Assembly: GCF_027596085.1 (NCBI RefSeq) | Contig: NC_072457.1 | Location: forward strand, 30,370,398-30,434,397 | DNA from: Anoplopoma fimbria | Taxonomy: Eukaryota; Chordata; Actinopteri; Perciformes; Anoplopomatidae | Direction: 5' to 3' | Length of the DNA stretch: 64,000 bases | In this document: in pieces, positions 1 to 13,064 of the stretch | How the letters are laid out: each line of letters starts with the position of its first letter | How positions within the stretch are numbered: position 1 is the first letter of the stretch | Notes under the pieces: generated by a model | The model's input: only the letters and a program-made list of their open reading frames with translations | Told to the model about the DNA's origin: nothing | Database searches by the model: none | Made by a program: the position numbers and the translations under genes

Positions 1-659
1 TGTTGTGTATTCATGTAACAAACTGTGTCTGGCTGCCTGTGGCAAACTGAAATCATAGTTTAAGGCATTTGACGAAAAATGAATCATCTTTAAAGCAAAC
101 GTCATTAAAAGACTGCTGAGACACTTAAAGTTTAGCAGCGCAAGGTGCTTTCCAAAAAGATATGACAGCCTGCTTTTAAGTTACTTACTACTTCTTAAAC
201 ACCTCCTCACCTAACTTTATTTATGGTTGTCATTTTACTTTCCATCGCACTTAAAGCTGAGAAAAAGAGAAAAAAGGACCCCGGATGGTTCTGTGAAACT
301 ACTGAAACTTTGGATATGACATCCATATAAATCACTAATATCAGTCAGAGTGTGTGCCTAAGAGCAGGAGATGTTCCACGCTCAGCCGCTTGGCACCCGG
401 AGGTTTATAGAAGAAATGTGGAGCTTTAAATCTGCCAAACTACTGTTGCTTTGGCTGTGAAGAGGAAACAAAGGCAGAGAATTGTACCTGCAGGATGGAA
501 AACAACAGAGAGGAGACAGACAGTAAGATAGACAGAGAGACAGACACGAGGAAAACAGGATAATGATCTCTCTAGACTACACCTTCCAGAGGGATAGACA
601 GAAAGACGCAGATTCTTTTCTTTCTTGTTTATTTAGGATGGCGGTGGAGTGCCACTTAC
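1..659. other. start of rptor intron 7, nothing recognised
   Basis: Intronic sequence after exon 7. No exon, repeat family or RNA gene was recognised. A purine-rich stretch with cagaca/gagaca repeats lies at about 505-560. Confidence 0.6.
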
Positions 660-719
660 TTCTCGATGAGGTCTAACGTCACCCCTGGCACCAACTTGGC
701 ACTCTTCTGCATACAAAAC
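660..719 (-). CDS. rptor: rptor coding exon 7 (60 nt, too short for an ORF scan)
   Basis: Read on the minus strand, this short exon completes the Trp codon and then encodes FCMQKSAKLVPGVTLDLIE plus two bases of a Lys codon. This is the expected continuation after ALRW in raptor. A pyrimidine-rich tract ending ctccctcag precedes it and a perfect gtaagt donor follows. Length (1 + 57 + 2) and phase (2-2) fit both neighbours. The Ser-Ala-Lys stretch differs from the mammalian sequence I remember, while flanking residues are the same. The next coding exon is not visible in the remaining 659 bases. Confidence 0.92.
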
Positions 720-1091
720 CTGAGGGAGAAAAACAGACAAAGATTAGCTGCTGGTAAGAGTTGGACAGAAAACAAGAGGTGCTCACAGACTAGACCTAGC
801 AATAAAAACATTTGTCCTCTACGATACAGACTTTACGACCTACGAGAGACAATCAACAGATAAAACACTCACATGAAAAATGAGAGCTTTAAAGATTACA
901 ACCACTGAGCACTTTGATAAGTGTATTTTGGCTGAGTTACAGTCAAAGGGGAGGGGGCAGCGGGAAACACAGAGTCATATTTCTGAAACGTCTGGCATGG
1001 GGGTTATTGTTTACTGTGCACGGGTAGCTCTGACAGGTCAGGCCAGCTGTAAGTCACAGCAGGTTGCTGCTTGGAGCCTGGAGGAGTGGAG

Positions 1092-1214
<123 letters not shown>

Positions 1215-1461
1215 CATGAGCGTTGGAGATTACAGTATAAAAAAAGATTACGTTACTTTTACTCAGCAGTTATTTTTCTTCCTCCAAAGGGGGGAAAGAC
1301 AGAAAACGTTTGAAAACCACTGCTAAACATACGAGTTACCTGGCTGCCTGACGTCTTTGACAAGACTTAACGCCATGCGCGCTGTACCATAGGAAAACAA
1401 TGGTTTTGTGGGCAAAGCGTTTTTAGCAACACGTCTCGTGGGATCAGCCACTAAATCGCAA

Positions 1462-1794
1462 ACAATTCTAATTGTAGGATTTAGTGGCCTTTTGCAATGA
1501 GGTTGCAGATTGCAACCAACTGAATACCCCTCCACTCATCACTTCAGTCCTCATCGTGTCAGAGAACTACGATGGTCTTCAGATATTGTAAAAACACAAA
1601 AGGCCCTCACTAGAGCAACGCGGTGGACAAGAGAAACCGCTATCTTTGTAGATATGAAGGCCTTATTCTAAACCAACAAAGAACACAACTATCCCTAGGT
1701 CAGGTGATTAGAAACTAATAAATAACTTTGTTATTAATACTTTATTCCATTTCTGCTAATTGATCCTCCTAAATTCTACACACTTGTCCTTTAA
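1462..1794. mobile_element. MITE-like dispersed teleost repeat, ~333 bp
   Basis: The left end contains tgtaggatttag and the right end ctaaattctaca, inverted matches at 11 of 12 positions. The right end closes with gtcctttaa, giving a possible TTAA boundary. The internal text, including tgcagattgcaaccaactga and agaactacgatggtcttcag, resembles a repeat I recall from many teleost genomes. The left terminus is degraded. No coding capacity is seen. The family name is unknown to me and no database was checked. Confidence 0.6.
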
Positions 1795-4177
1795 GAAATT
1801 AAACCAATAACAAATTGGTTTGGTTGTTAGTGAGGTTGGAATTTAGTATTATAAGTATGTTTAAGTCTGAAGCTTCAGGTGCCCCAGTGCCCAAATATTA
1901 CAGCTCTTTCAGTAATGTTGGCAGGCAGACTCAAACCAGGATCAGTGCTGATCCCAATCCAAGAGAGGACCCTTTGACTAATCTAACAAATACACATAAC
2001 CAGCCTTAATCAGGAAATTCTAACCCAAATGCATGTTTGAAGGGAGCTATGCTAATAAGCCAACAATGTAACATCTGACAACAACAACTGCATTTAATCT
2101 GTTAAGTGAACTTCTGGGCGTTTAGCAAACTCAATATTTTACAGTTACAAGGTCTTTAGTCACGATTATGAGATCTGAAATGGTTCTGACTGGAGGAACC
2201 AGAAAATTTAACCTGAGTCGAATTTAACCCATAAAATATCATAAATTGAATTTAGTGATCAGTGGATTTAATTAAATTAGTTGAAATTTGACAATGCTAG
2301 AGTAAAATCGCATAAAACTGCTCTTTCCTGTTGACACATTCAGCCGTCATGTATAAAGTATCATTATGTTATAAAGTATAGAGAGTCAATTTTCTCCACT
2401 GATTTAAGCCACCATAATGCCTGGAGGGGAATTTACGTTCAAATAGGATAGAAGTCATGCATTGATTTGTATCCAACAACTGATCCACCCCAACAGTAAC
2501 GTAATCTATGACTCTCACATTCAAAGGTTGTTCCTGATGCTGGAGAATAATGAGATCCCACATGACACCAGTGACTTACTGTCTCCTATAAGAACAGCAT
2601 GAGCCCCAGTGGGCCTGGCACTCTAGGAACAAAGAGCAGGACGGATGCAACCAGGACAATTTGTACTAAAGTCTTAATCATCAGAAACATTTTGAAAGAA
2701 AGCCATGATGCGCAAAAACTGCATTGATATGTGCCAGCACTTTGCTTATTGGCAGGCAACTAAGGTATTTCATTGTTTACCCAATACAACACAACCCAAG
2801 ACTGTTTACTTAGGAATTTTATCTGACGACAGATTAAATATTTTCTTTATGTGTTTGCTCTTTGTTTGTCGCAAAAGGGATATGGTGAATTCCCCAACAT
2901 AAACAGAGATGATTAACTAAAAATGGAGTTTGGCAAAAACAGACGGGCCGAAAGTAAACAGAGCACAGACCGAGTGAGAGGTTGCATCAGTGAGAGCGTC
3001 TTTCCACCCAAAACCTGTGCAAGGAGACGTAAAGGACCTCAGGGGTTGAAGACAGGAAAAAAAATGTCTTAATCAGATGATGGCCGATTGGTTGCCAAAT
3101 TGCATATGGAATGTTTAACAGAATTCAACCAAGGCCCACTCTAACATGATTTGTCAATACTACTCGGGCTACAAAACAGGAACCAGAAGTTGTCCGATAC
3201 CAAAACCTTTTCCCGTTGCCTACAGATTTTGCATTCGTATGCGGATATCTGTTTATAGAGATTAAGTCAAACAAGTATCCAGCGTCATATTGATCCACAA
3301 CCTTCCTTTGAAGATAAAAAACATATTATAACATTATAATGACGTAGTGTGAATACATGAAGTGATTCTGTGAGCGATTATTATCATTGTGTATGAGCAT
3401 GAACTGAAATATTTTCCCTCTGGCTTGTTTATTTTCTCCAATACCAAAACTAGGAATCAACCACAGCAAGTGAATATGTTTACTGCTTACCAATGAGACT
3501 AAGGTACCACAAGTAAATAAAATGAAAAATGTGTTTTCCAGTATGTGATACTGCTGTAAGAATAGTCGAATGATGTATAAAATTGATATCAATCTCTTGT
3601 ATGCAGCTAGAAGCTAAATTTCCTCCCTGTAATGGACTCATGAGGAGAATCAGACAGCGATGTGATTTGTTAATGTCTCAATTCATAGACCTCATTGCAT
3701 TCCCACAGGATTCAGGTACATATTCATTCTACACAAGGATGCACAGGTAAAAACTGTATTCTACAAGCTGAAAACCGAGCATACGTCAGAGGCTGAATGG
3801 GTGGTGAGGTCAGTGGAGAGAGCTTTTATAGAGGCTTATGCAGTGTCTTTTCAGATCCGTCCAATCTCTGTTCAGACCTAAAACCCACTGGCCTTAGTCA
3901 AATATCTGCTGAATGCACTTCCGCCAGATGAGGCTTTCAATGTAGTATTTGCTAATTAGAGATGCATTTTTACCATCCAAAGGAAAAATGTATTGGCAGA
4001 ACTGTAAATGCTAACAACTCAAAGTGAGGCACTGTCAAACATAAACAATAGTTAATCTCAGAAATGAGTCAAGCTTGGAAAACAATTCTAAAAAGCATCA
4101 GTCTCCCAGCGGTTATAGAAACAACCATATTTGTATCATTCCTGAGCTATTTCAATTTTAATTTATCATTTAATTTT

Positions 4178-4254
4178 GACAGCTGAGATCGGCTCCAGCA
4201 CCCCTGCGACCCTTAACTGGATAAGCAGGTTACGGAAAATGGATGGATGGATGT
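4178..4254 (+). mobile_element. non-LTR retrotransposon 3' tail
   Basis: Contains ggctccagcacccctgcgac, then ggataagcaggttacgg and three GGAT units. This is the usual 3' end of a class of fish LINE that terminates in (GGAT)n. Only about 77 bp remain, so this is a heavily 5'-truncated insertion in the plus direction. It could be RTE or L2 type; I cannot decide from this fragment. Confidence 0.65.
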
Positions 4255-5427
4255 ATCTCACGTCATAAACGGTCACCCCATATTGTAAAATTTTACACAG
4301 CAGCATTTGCATCGTTATACGTTTTAAGAATAAAGCATGAGACTTCACTTTGGCCAAAAATAAAGTTTGAAAGGAGGCAGTGTCATACAGGATTAACAAA
4401 CTCAGAAAATCTGAGCATAAACAACAGAATACGAAAGTATAACAGAGCAGTCTGGTGTTTGTAGAGGTGTGTGGTTACTTTGTAGCAGCCTGATCTAATG
4501 AAGGTAAACATGGAGGTCATGCGTAGTGACACTGTACTCTTAAATTGATAGCTAGCTGCAGATTTATCAACATATGTGTCCTGCTGTCATCAGATGGCTG
4601 CATTGATTAAATGAACTGAAGGTTTAGCTTTCTAAACAGTATAATGCAGCTGTGGACAACAGATACTGTAAGAATCATTCATTTGTAAATTAATGCAGAC
4701 TGATTAACTCGCATTTCTGCTTTAACAACAAAAAACGGTCATTTTTATTGCCAATTTAAATCTATCTACTGCTGGGAATTGTGAAATAAAAATGGTTGAT
4801 TACATTTCAAACCTTATCTTGTTACTGATGAGATGAGCATTTAATCCAAGTATTTTGTTTGCTCTTGTTGAAAAAGTGACTTAGTGCCAAAAAAACAGAT
4901 GTGGTTCTGAGAAGTCTGTTCTCACCATAAAGTCCATTTTCAATATATTACCAACAACTCTCTCTCTATGGTACCTCATTTAAATAGACCTCCCAGCTTT
5001 TTGTGAATCTACAGACACCTGTGCTGAGCACTAAAATATCACACAAATGTGCAAAGCACAATTTCAACATCCACAACATAGACAACTCAAAATACGGAAC
5101 GGCGCTGGTCGTTACAACCCCCACGAAAATAGGGCCGTTAGTCTGGAATGGTAGCTAATAAAGGATATATAATAATAATAATGCCAGTTTGTTTGTGTTG
5201 ATCTGTCCCAAAACGCTGAATTGCAGAATTATCCTCAAATCTACCAGGTAGTAATGGTTCTCTGGTAAACAGTTTCCTTCTAGATCAATTTAATATTCTT
5301 ACTAGTAGCACTTAATAAAAATCAAGGGAACATTAAGTTGAAATATTTCACCCAGAAAAACTGGTAATGAGGAATAGTTGTCAAGATAATTTACTCAAAA
5401 CCAAACTTGTCAACCAGCTAGTGCCTC

Positions 5428-5640
5428 TAGCTGAAAAGTCAAGGGATCACCAAAGTCATTGGGATCCCTCCTCTGGGGAACACAAATGTCTGTTCAAAAT
5501 GTCATGGAAATCAAACAAATAGTTGTCGTGATATTTCAGGCTGGAACAAAGTATTGAAACAACCGGCAGACCAATTGACATTGCTTTCCCTAGAAACAAG
5601 TCTGCTTGTGTGGCTACGAATTCTCAGCACAATTGTTTCT
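5428..5640 (+). repeat. dispersed teleost repeat, copy A
   Basis: The series caaagtcattgggatccctc, ctctggggaacacaaatgtc, atgtcatggaaatcaaac, gttgtcgtgatatttcaggc and ccctagaaacaagtctgc follows in order a short interspersed repeat I recall from fish introns. Two further fragments of the same family occur at 8625-8790 and 54360-54445. It is non-coding and the family name is not known to me. Confidence 0.6.
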
Positions 5641-6420
5641 CCTCTGCTCTAATTGTTATGGGATGATACTACTTCCAGAGATCGGTGATGGGTCTCAAAA
5701 ATGTGGATAGAGTAATAAGTAGTAAGTTAGCTTTTTGTTATCCAGAAAACTAGTCAAACTTTGGAATGCACCAACGACTATGGTTTATACATAACCAGAA
5801 GTACAGGAGGCCTGGAGTTCAGAGATGAAGAGGAAATTGAGGGATTATTATGACAGCAAGGTGGCCAAACCTTAATTGGATCGGTGAATAAGTTAGAGCG
5901 AGTGTGTGGGTGCAGAAGTGGCTATGTACATATTAAACTTTGACGAGGGAAATTAAGTGGATATGGTGCGAAGAAACTACTAAACTGCTCCCAGGGTGGG
6001 TGGAGGAGGTGGAACGGGAGGAGCAGAGTGTTTCCTCTGGTCCCTGCGGAGCCAGCTGTCTTCCACAGCTCATTACTCCTTCAATCAGCCTTCCTGTCCC
6101 AAGTCACCGTCTCTATCAGTCACGTACTGGAGGGACTGCTGGGTGATCTTAAAGTGAATCTGCTCTGTCACTCACCTACAATAATCATCACACATATCAC
6201 AATCAGTATGTTCAATGAAATCATCTAAAATATAACTATGACAGTGTTTGTGTTCTGAAACTTTCTCATTATGGACGTTTCGCTCCTCTTTTCCGAAGGA
6301 CTTTGTGTCAGTTGGCTCCTGTTGATGTCTCTAAACCTGGTCCTGTTCTAATATCATGTTTTGAATTCACTTCATCATCCTCTCTTAGGATCTCTTGTTT
6401 CTTCTTCCCCTTTCGGAGAG

Positions 6421-6520
6421 GAGAGAGTCTCGACTCCTCCAGAACCTGCACTGCATCCACAGGGAGGAACGGACGCATCCTCCTGATGTTGAGGAGAATT
6501 AATCTGCAGGAGCGGGTTGT
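6421..6520 (-). pseudogene. possible LINE reverse-transcriptase remnant
   Basis: Minus-strand translation gives CRLILLNIRRMRPFLPV followed by DAVQVL and SRLS. This resembles the segment near the C-terminal part of fish LINE reverse transcriptases that reads roughly NIRRIRPFL and then SRLDYCN. The SRLDYCN block is not preserved and the surrounding frame is not convincing. It could be chance. Confidence 0.28.
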
Positions 6521-6794
6521 CACAGAAATACTAGGACAGCTGATCATGCGGTTTCACAGCCAGGTTCCTTCGAGTCCGAGCCATGTATTCCACAGCGGCT
6601 CCCTCATATTGTTATTATGCCCAGTTGAATTGACCAATATTATCCTCAACATTAACCTTAATGTTGTTGTTGTTGATTTGTTTGCTCTAACCGAACAGTA
6701 ACGCGCTGTATATTAGGTCCAGTTGACACAATAGCTTTGGTAGCAGTTGTTAACTGTTATCTGGGTCAGATTGTACTTAGAACTTGTCCAGCTG

Positions 6795-6905
6795 TGTAAA
6801 ATAATAAATTAAAATTAGAATAAAATAAATAAATAATAAAACTTAAAAATGTAATACATAATATAAATAAATAATAATACAATTAATTATAAAAGCAAAA
6901 CGAAA
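6795..6905. repeat. AT-rich low-complexity tract
   Basis: Dense AAATAA/TAAATAA repeats with almost no G or C for about 110 bp. Confidence 0.8.
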
Positions 6906-8624
6906 ACTAAAAATATCTTAACTTGTTGCCATTTATGTTGCTACTTTCCACAGATGTAGTTACCTATCTAGCAATATAGTAGAATTCTTAATCCTGCCTA
7001 CAATGCTCCAGGTGGTTTGAATGTTTCTAAAACTAGAGTACAGTTCTCAATGAGCACAACATGAGAGCAACTTGAACAAATCAGAGACGTGAATGGAGAA
7101 ATGTCCAAAGCTCCATTTCAAACCTGCATTCAGTGAGTGTTTGACACTGAAAATGTTTTCAGTAGGGTGATCTTATAAAGTTATAAAATCTTACAGCTAA
7201 TGAGCACACGATAATGTCTTCACTTCAAAATGGTAAATGGTCGGTAGATGTAAAATCCATCTTGTAGTAACATGTATAATGACTACGAGAACAAAATAAT
7301 ATTTGCATTTCAACTGCTTCTAACCATGTCTCTCATTGTTACATAAGGTCAAAATAAGCTGCTCATTAAGCGGCAGCCGGCTGCTAAGCTCCGGTACAAC
7401 TGCTCTTCTTTCAAAGCAACATTTCCAATGATAATACATTATGATGAATGTGCTCTGCTTGAATAAGACAAATTAGAGGGTCCTGCCCGATCAGCATAGA
7501 AACATGCTTCATTACTGTTCTCACTTTGAATTTACATCAAAGTGCACTTCTAGGGGTATGCTGGACACATTATGCTAATTAAAAGAGATTTCCTTAACAT
7601 AGAGGGGCGTTGACCTCGCCTACAGCACAATTCAGTTTAAAGAAATATCCATCCTAAATTAATTCACATTTTCTACAACACCAGACAACCGATTTTAATT
7701 TGTGTATTTTTCTCAAGTTTCTCTTTCAACTGAACAGCACAGAGAAGGACTGTAGTGATGATGTCACCTATAGAGAGAAATCCTGGAGCGGCTCCGACAG
7801 TGAATCATGGAAGAACTGTTGGGAGTAGAACGGTCGACAGCTGCCGCTGTGATTTTTACCGTGATAGGAGCAGAAATTCTGACCTCACAGCTGTCAGCCT
7901 GACATTCAATTGAAGCTCATTTGCATAAACAGTAATCAGCAGGTGTCACTTACTGATGACATCATTAGGTATATTTAGGTAGATGGTGTATGTCTCTAGA
8001 GACTGATTAAATGAGGTATACAATCAGTTGCTGGATTTAATTTATATATACAGAAGGGGGACAAATAAAAGGAAAAACCTGAATAAATGGAGATGTCCCT
8101 CTTAATGGTTTAATTAATATGATGTGAAACATAAGTTATGACCTTCCCAGTCTCCAGACCTCCCCACCCAGTTTAAAAATGCATGGAAGATTTCTGAGCA
8201 ACATGTTAGACTGCGCTCTCAGCCCCAATCATTAAAAAAACAAAATGAGGGAATATTTCTTTTAAAAATATGGTTCTCATTCTTCTAGCAGGGTTCAGAG
8301 ATTCTATGCGAGAGCAATAAGAGTACTGGAGCTCTTTTGGAGGATTGTGGTGCTCCAAACCATCGTTGTTTTTTTCCCCATTTGTACGTCATCCATCTGT
8401 CTGTTTTCAACCCGTACAAAAAGATGAGTCACTAGTTGCTGGTGCGTCACCTTTTTTCAATTTCTATCCTTCTATGGAGCATCATGGATGATTCAAAATG
8501 TCAAATTATGTGACATCACATGGACATCAGCTGGGGATCTTTGTTACATTTAACATTTTATTACATGGGACAAATGGACAGCTTATGAAACCCATAATGA
8601 CTATAACCCATAACTGAGTATTTT

Positions 8625-8790
8625 TGATTGTCGTGGATTTTAAACACTGTACTATATTTCATGGCAATCCATTCAATAGTTTATGATATTTCTCTTGGCA
8701 AAAAAAAGTGGTGGACATAAAAACTGCACCATCAGACTGACTGACCTTGCTGACTCTAGAAGCCCTCTTCTAGCACGGCTAAAGTACGCA
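8625..8790 (+). repeat. dispersed teleost repeat, copy B
   Basis: Contains ttcatggcaatccattcaat, tagtttatgatatttctc and agtggtggacataaaaac, then gactctagaagccctcttct and agcacggctaaagt. This is the same order as copies A and C and the fish repeat I recall. It is degraded. Confidence 0.55.
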
Positions 8791-9008
8791 CCCTGCACTT
8801 TCCCCTCTTCATCTACAGTTTTTTTTTTCTTTCCTCCCCTGCAAACCCCTGGTGTGTCTCTATTTTCAGAGGCTCACCTCCTCCATCCCTCCCCATCCAT
8901 CGCAGCGGTGGGGAAATCCCTGGAAGATGGCGCTCCATCAGTAATGATTTTCTGCTCAGCTGAGCAATGAAAGGCACACATGCACTCACTCTGCCTTGCT
9001 TTACCCAT

Positions 9009-9031
9009 CTCTCTCTCTCTCTCTCTCTCTG
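9009..9031. repeat. (TC)n tract
   Basis: Short CT dinucleotide run of about 22 bp. Confidence 0.85.
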
Positions 9032-12000
9032 TGTAAACCCCATCATCCATCCCTCAATGCATCTCATTAAAGTTTTAAAGCCAAGGTAAGCCAACACATC
9101 AGTAAATCCTTCCATCCGCCCACTCTAACCTAGCCAGACCCCACCCCATCCCTTCCTCATTTTCTCACCGTGTCTCACTCTGGGGCTGTGTAAAATTAAG
9201 GAAAAAACAGCTCGGCACGTGTTTATATGGAAAATAATAACTGTACAGGAGAGAAGGCAACAAACTATAGGAAGATCAGGAAGAGGAAAGAAGTGATGAG
9301 AGGGAGTTGCAGCATCTTTGGAAACTTAGAGTTTTGGGTCTCTCAGGGAAAGCTGGAGAGCAGGTTGATGTAGATGCAGGCTACAGCTGGTATGTTCAAT
9401 GTGGTGGGGAGGTTTCTTGAATGCGCAAGGTCTTTGTTTAATAAAATGATTATTCTCTACCAAACCTGGCAGAACACTTATGTAAACTATGTGCTTCTGA
9501 GAGGGACATTACTCATTTCAAACAATGTTGCCTCCTCCAGGGAAACACTCATTTGTGGCATGCATCCTTATAGAAATACAACATGGGTGGAGATATTTAT
9601 TTTTTATATTCCTTCCAATTATCTGTATTTATTCTATTACTGTTCTTTCCATGTGTAATTACCTGATAGCAGGTCAACAGCATATGCCACACAGAAGTGG
9701 TATACATCATCTGAAAGATTCATTTGAGATTTAGCTAAGCACTGTGTGACACTTTTTTCTAGCCATTAATCAGAAAGAAAATAATTAATTACGTTTTGAA
9801 AGTGTAACGAGGCTGAGAACATTACGATGGAAGTATATGGCCATTCCCATGCTAATGATACCATTTATTACACATATTTGGTGCTAAATCTAACATTTAT
9901 TTACCACTCAAGACTTGATAAAAAATGAATCCTCCAAAATGCTGCATTAAGACCCCAAGAACTTGAGGAACACCATAGATAAAGTCATGCTGTGATTTAG
10001 TATAAAAAACTTTTGATATTTGGAGATTTATGCAAGAACAGCTTGGCGAACAGAAGGATAGCATGGCGAGCACTTCTGTTCTTAAAAACTGCTCAGAAAA
10101 CAACATTAATGTCAATATACCTAACGATAAAATGCATCCTCTGAATAAAGGATTAATAAAGTGGGCATGTCTGTAAAGGAGGGACTGGTGGGTGCATATA
10201 AAACCCAATTTTCATTCCGATATCTTGAGGGGAGAGGTCAAGCGACCCCTTTGAATATGGCCATGAAAGTTTTTTATTCTTCTCCTTCCTGATAAGCACG
10301 CACGACATGGTTGGTACCAAAGTATTCCTTATGTTCCAGTTTCAAATGATACCAGTACGTCTACTTGATCTAAAACTTTGCTTGCTACAGACTCTGAAAT
10401 ACAGTAAATTCTGACAAGGACGTGGAGGTTAAAGGCTGAATTAATTAATTTATAAATAAGTCATAAGATTGAATATTCTCCTTGGAAGCATTGGTGTTCA
10501 AGTAACATTTATCCTAAAGGAGCATATCAAACTCAACTATGTGAGCTATGTAAGGAAAATTCATATATAATGCGTATATACAGTAACATGACTGAATTTC
10601 CTCTGTTTCATTACTGACCAGCAAGTTAAATTCATTAATACTGAAGCTTGACGTTTCCCCAAGCAATCCACAACATCCCTTTGTTGAAGGCAGAGGGTTT
10701 TAAAGAATGGCTCAGTCAATATCATCCAGCAGGCTTTTAGTAACCTGTTCTCCGAAATGTGATGTTGGTAAGGGATATCAATATTAATTGCATAATACTG
10801 AGACCTCATTATGCTGAAGGTCGTGGTGGGGTGTGGATTTAGAGTGGGGGAAGATAAATGAAACTCTTCAACATTTCTGGCAGAGAAAAAAACATTCAGC
10901 TAGCTGTAGGACACCTCCTGAAGACAACCTGCCATTATCACTTACAGACTAAAAAATGTTTTATCCTCTTTCAATTTTGTAGATGAACGCTTCTTAAATC
11001 CTCCCTGGGACTTTTACTGTTTGCATCGTGAATTAAGTCATTAAAATGTAAAAAACTGTGCAGGTAAGTAATGATTTATGGCACCACAGATTACACTACC
11101 TGCACAGATATCTGTGTAATCCATGGAAGATAAACTGCTCACCTACTATTTCACATAACAAGGAATGTCTTTAAATCCAGCAGTCTATTTCTCACATTGT
11201 AATTATTTACTTTTTCTTATTTTTTTGTGTCACCCTCTCCAACCCTCAATGTATTAGAAAGTAACCATATTCACAGTCTTAAACATAGTGTCATGTAACA
11301 TGCTACACTTAAGGAACAAAAACTGATGAAACCACTACGGGAAATCAAATATTAACATGTAATATCCAGGGATTCAAGTCATAGACTTACTGACCATCCC
11401 TGTTATTTAGCACCTTGACAATACACTGTCCAGGGAAGGTGCACATGCATGTGTTTGCACATGATCAGGATGATACCACCTCTGCCTCATTTTGACCAAG
11501 GATAACCCCTACAATACAGTGTAAAACCAGACACCATCGTGGGGACCAAGTGCGGTGCCAATGGCCTCTTCTCCACTTCCTGCCCCAATACATCAAGAAC
11601 TTTCAACTACACAGCTGTAAAGACAGACAGACCGACAGAAATATTAACACCTGGTTAACTACTAGAAACCACTTCTGTGGTACTTCCCACAAAAGTAGAT
11701 GTCTCCAAGACCAAATTTTGCCATAATGGCACACGCATACTGACTCACAAGGTGCTGGTAACGAATAAGAATAGGTAAAGACTATGAATATGACCGAGTA
11801 TTGGAAGCCAACTTTTGACACTTTGATACTTGTTGCTTCTGACAAATTGCCCTACATACAGAATGTGTATGTGGAAAACGGATGACATATCTGTGTGTGT
11901 GTGTGTGTGTGTTTTGTGTTGACAGGGGATCGGAGGTGATGCAATCACCTTTGCCTCGGTGTGCAAGCCCCACATGTTCAGTGTGCCCCACCCACAGCTG

Positions 12001-12807
12001 ACTGTCTGATGCAACCCGCGTGCTCCCGCCATGGTTTAGCTCGAAGCTCCATCAGTACAGTCCTCTGAATGATGCATCATGCTGCTTTTACATCAGGCCA
12101 ATGTATCAGCCGAATCTGAAAGCATTTCTTCTGAATATCTTTCACCGAATTTTACTGAAGCGTCCCCTGCGGGGATCATCATCCTTGCATATCTGTGGAT
12201 GACGTCGGTTTACATTTTTCATCATAGCTGAATACTGAGCAGGGTCGGATTTCAGAGGAAGGTTTGTTCTCTGCCGAGGCTGACGCGGATGCTTCGAGGC
12301 TTCGATTACCGTTGCCATGGTAATTGAAGTCCAAAAGGTATTCAAAAGCATCGTTCTTTTTATTTTTATTTTTTATTATAGGCTATGCATTAGCCCAAAA
12401 TCACAAATAACCCATGAATTAAAGAGGAAGGAATAGAAATCTTAAATTACATTATATGCACTGTATCTTTTGTTGAGCGCCAAAACTAGTGCAAAACTGA
12501 ATCAGTCATCAGCAGAAAAGTTTTTCAAATCCTTCCAGAGTAGAAACTTTCTATAACATTTCTTACCCGCTAAGAGAAAGTAAACAAAGGCTCTCATCCT
12601 GCTGTTTAAAGGCTGTTTGGCTTCATTATCGGAAAACACTGCTTGAGTGTTAACAGTTCGGTGACAAAACTCCCAGCTACCCCTTACTTCAGCATAAAAT
12701 TAAGACATTACCTAAATGTACCATCTGGAATGTTTCAAACTTTCAATGCTTGGTAGGAAACTGTGTGGCAGAGAGAAGAGGAAATTAAAGTGTGAGAGAA
12801 ACATTAC

Positions 12808-12983
12808 CATCTGAGGGCGATCTTGATGGGCGTGGTGAGGCAGGAGGTGAAGAGGTCAGCTGGGAGGTCGGGGTTCATGGGCAGCAGCTCGCTGGCCTCG
12901 CAGGCAGCCAGCTGGATGCAGTTCTTCATAGAGGGCGGCAGTGGCATCTGAGCGAGCGGGTGGCTGGGGTTAATGGCCGCCAC
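12808..12983 (-). CDS. rptor: rptor coding exon 6
   Basis: This 176-nt exon encodes 58 residues plus two bases of a Trp codon. It starts [16 protein letters not shown], passes through [15 protein letters not shown] and ends TTPIKIALR, characteristic of the C-terminal half of the raptor N-terminal domain. The acceptor is gttcag and the donor gtaatg. The split TG|G codon is completed by the first base of exon 7, confirming the join. Frame and composition are intact, with no stops. The adjacent downstream intron contains no Tc1 copy; the Tc1-like element lies 81 bp away on the upstream (intron 5) side. Confidence 0.97.
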
Positions 12984-13064
12984 CTGAACAGACAAAAAAA
13001 TGACTGTTTGTTCACATTCATTTGGGTGAATGAAATTTGAGTTAAATCTGTAAACTAAAATGTA

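Noticed and set aside
7226..7250. Possible SINE tail (tggtaaatggtcgg)
   Set aside because: Only about a dozen bases resemble the tail and no SINE body lies next to it.
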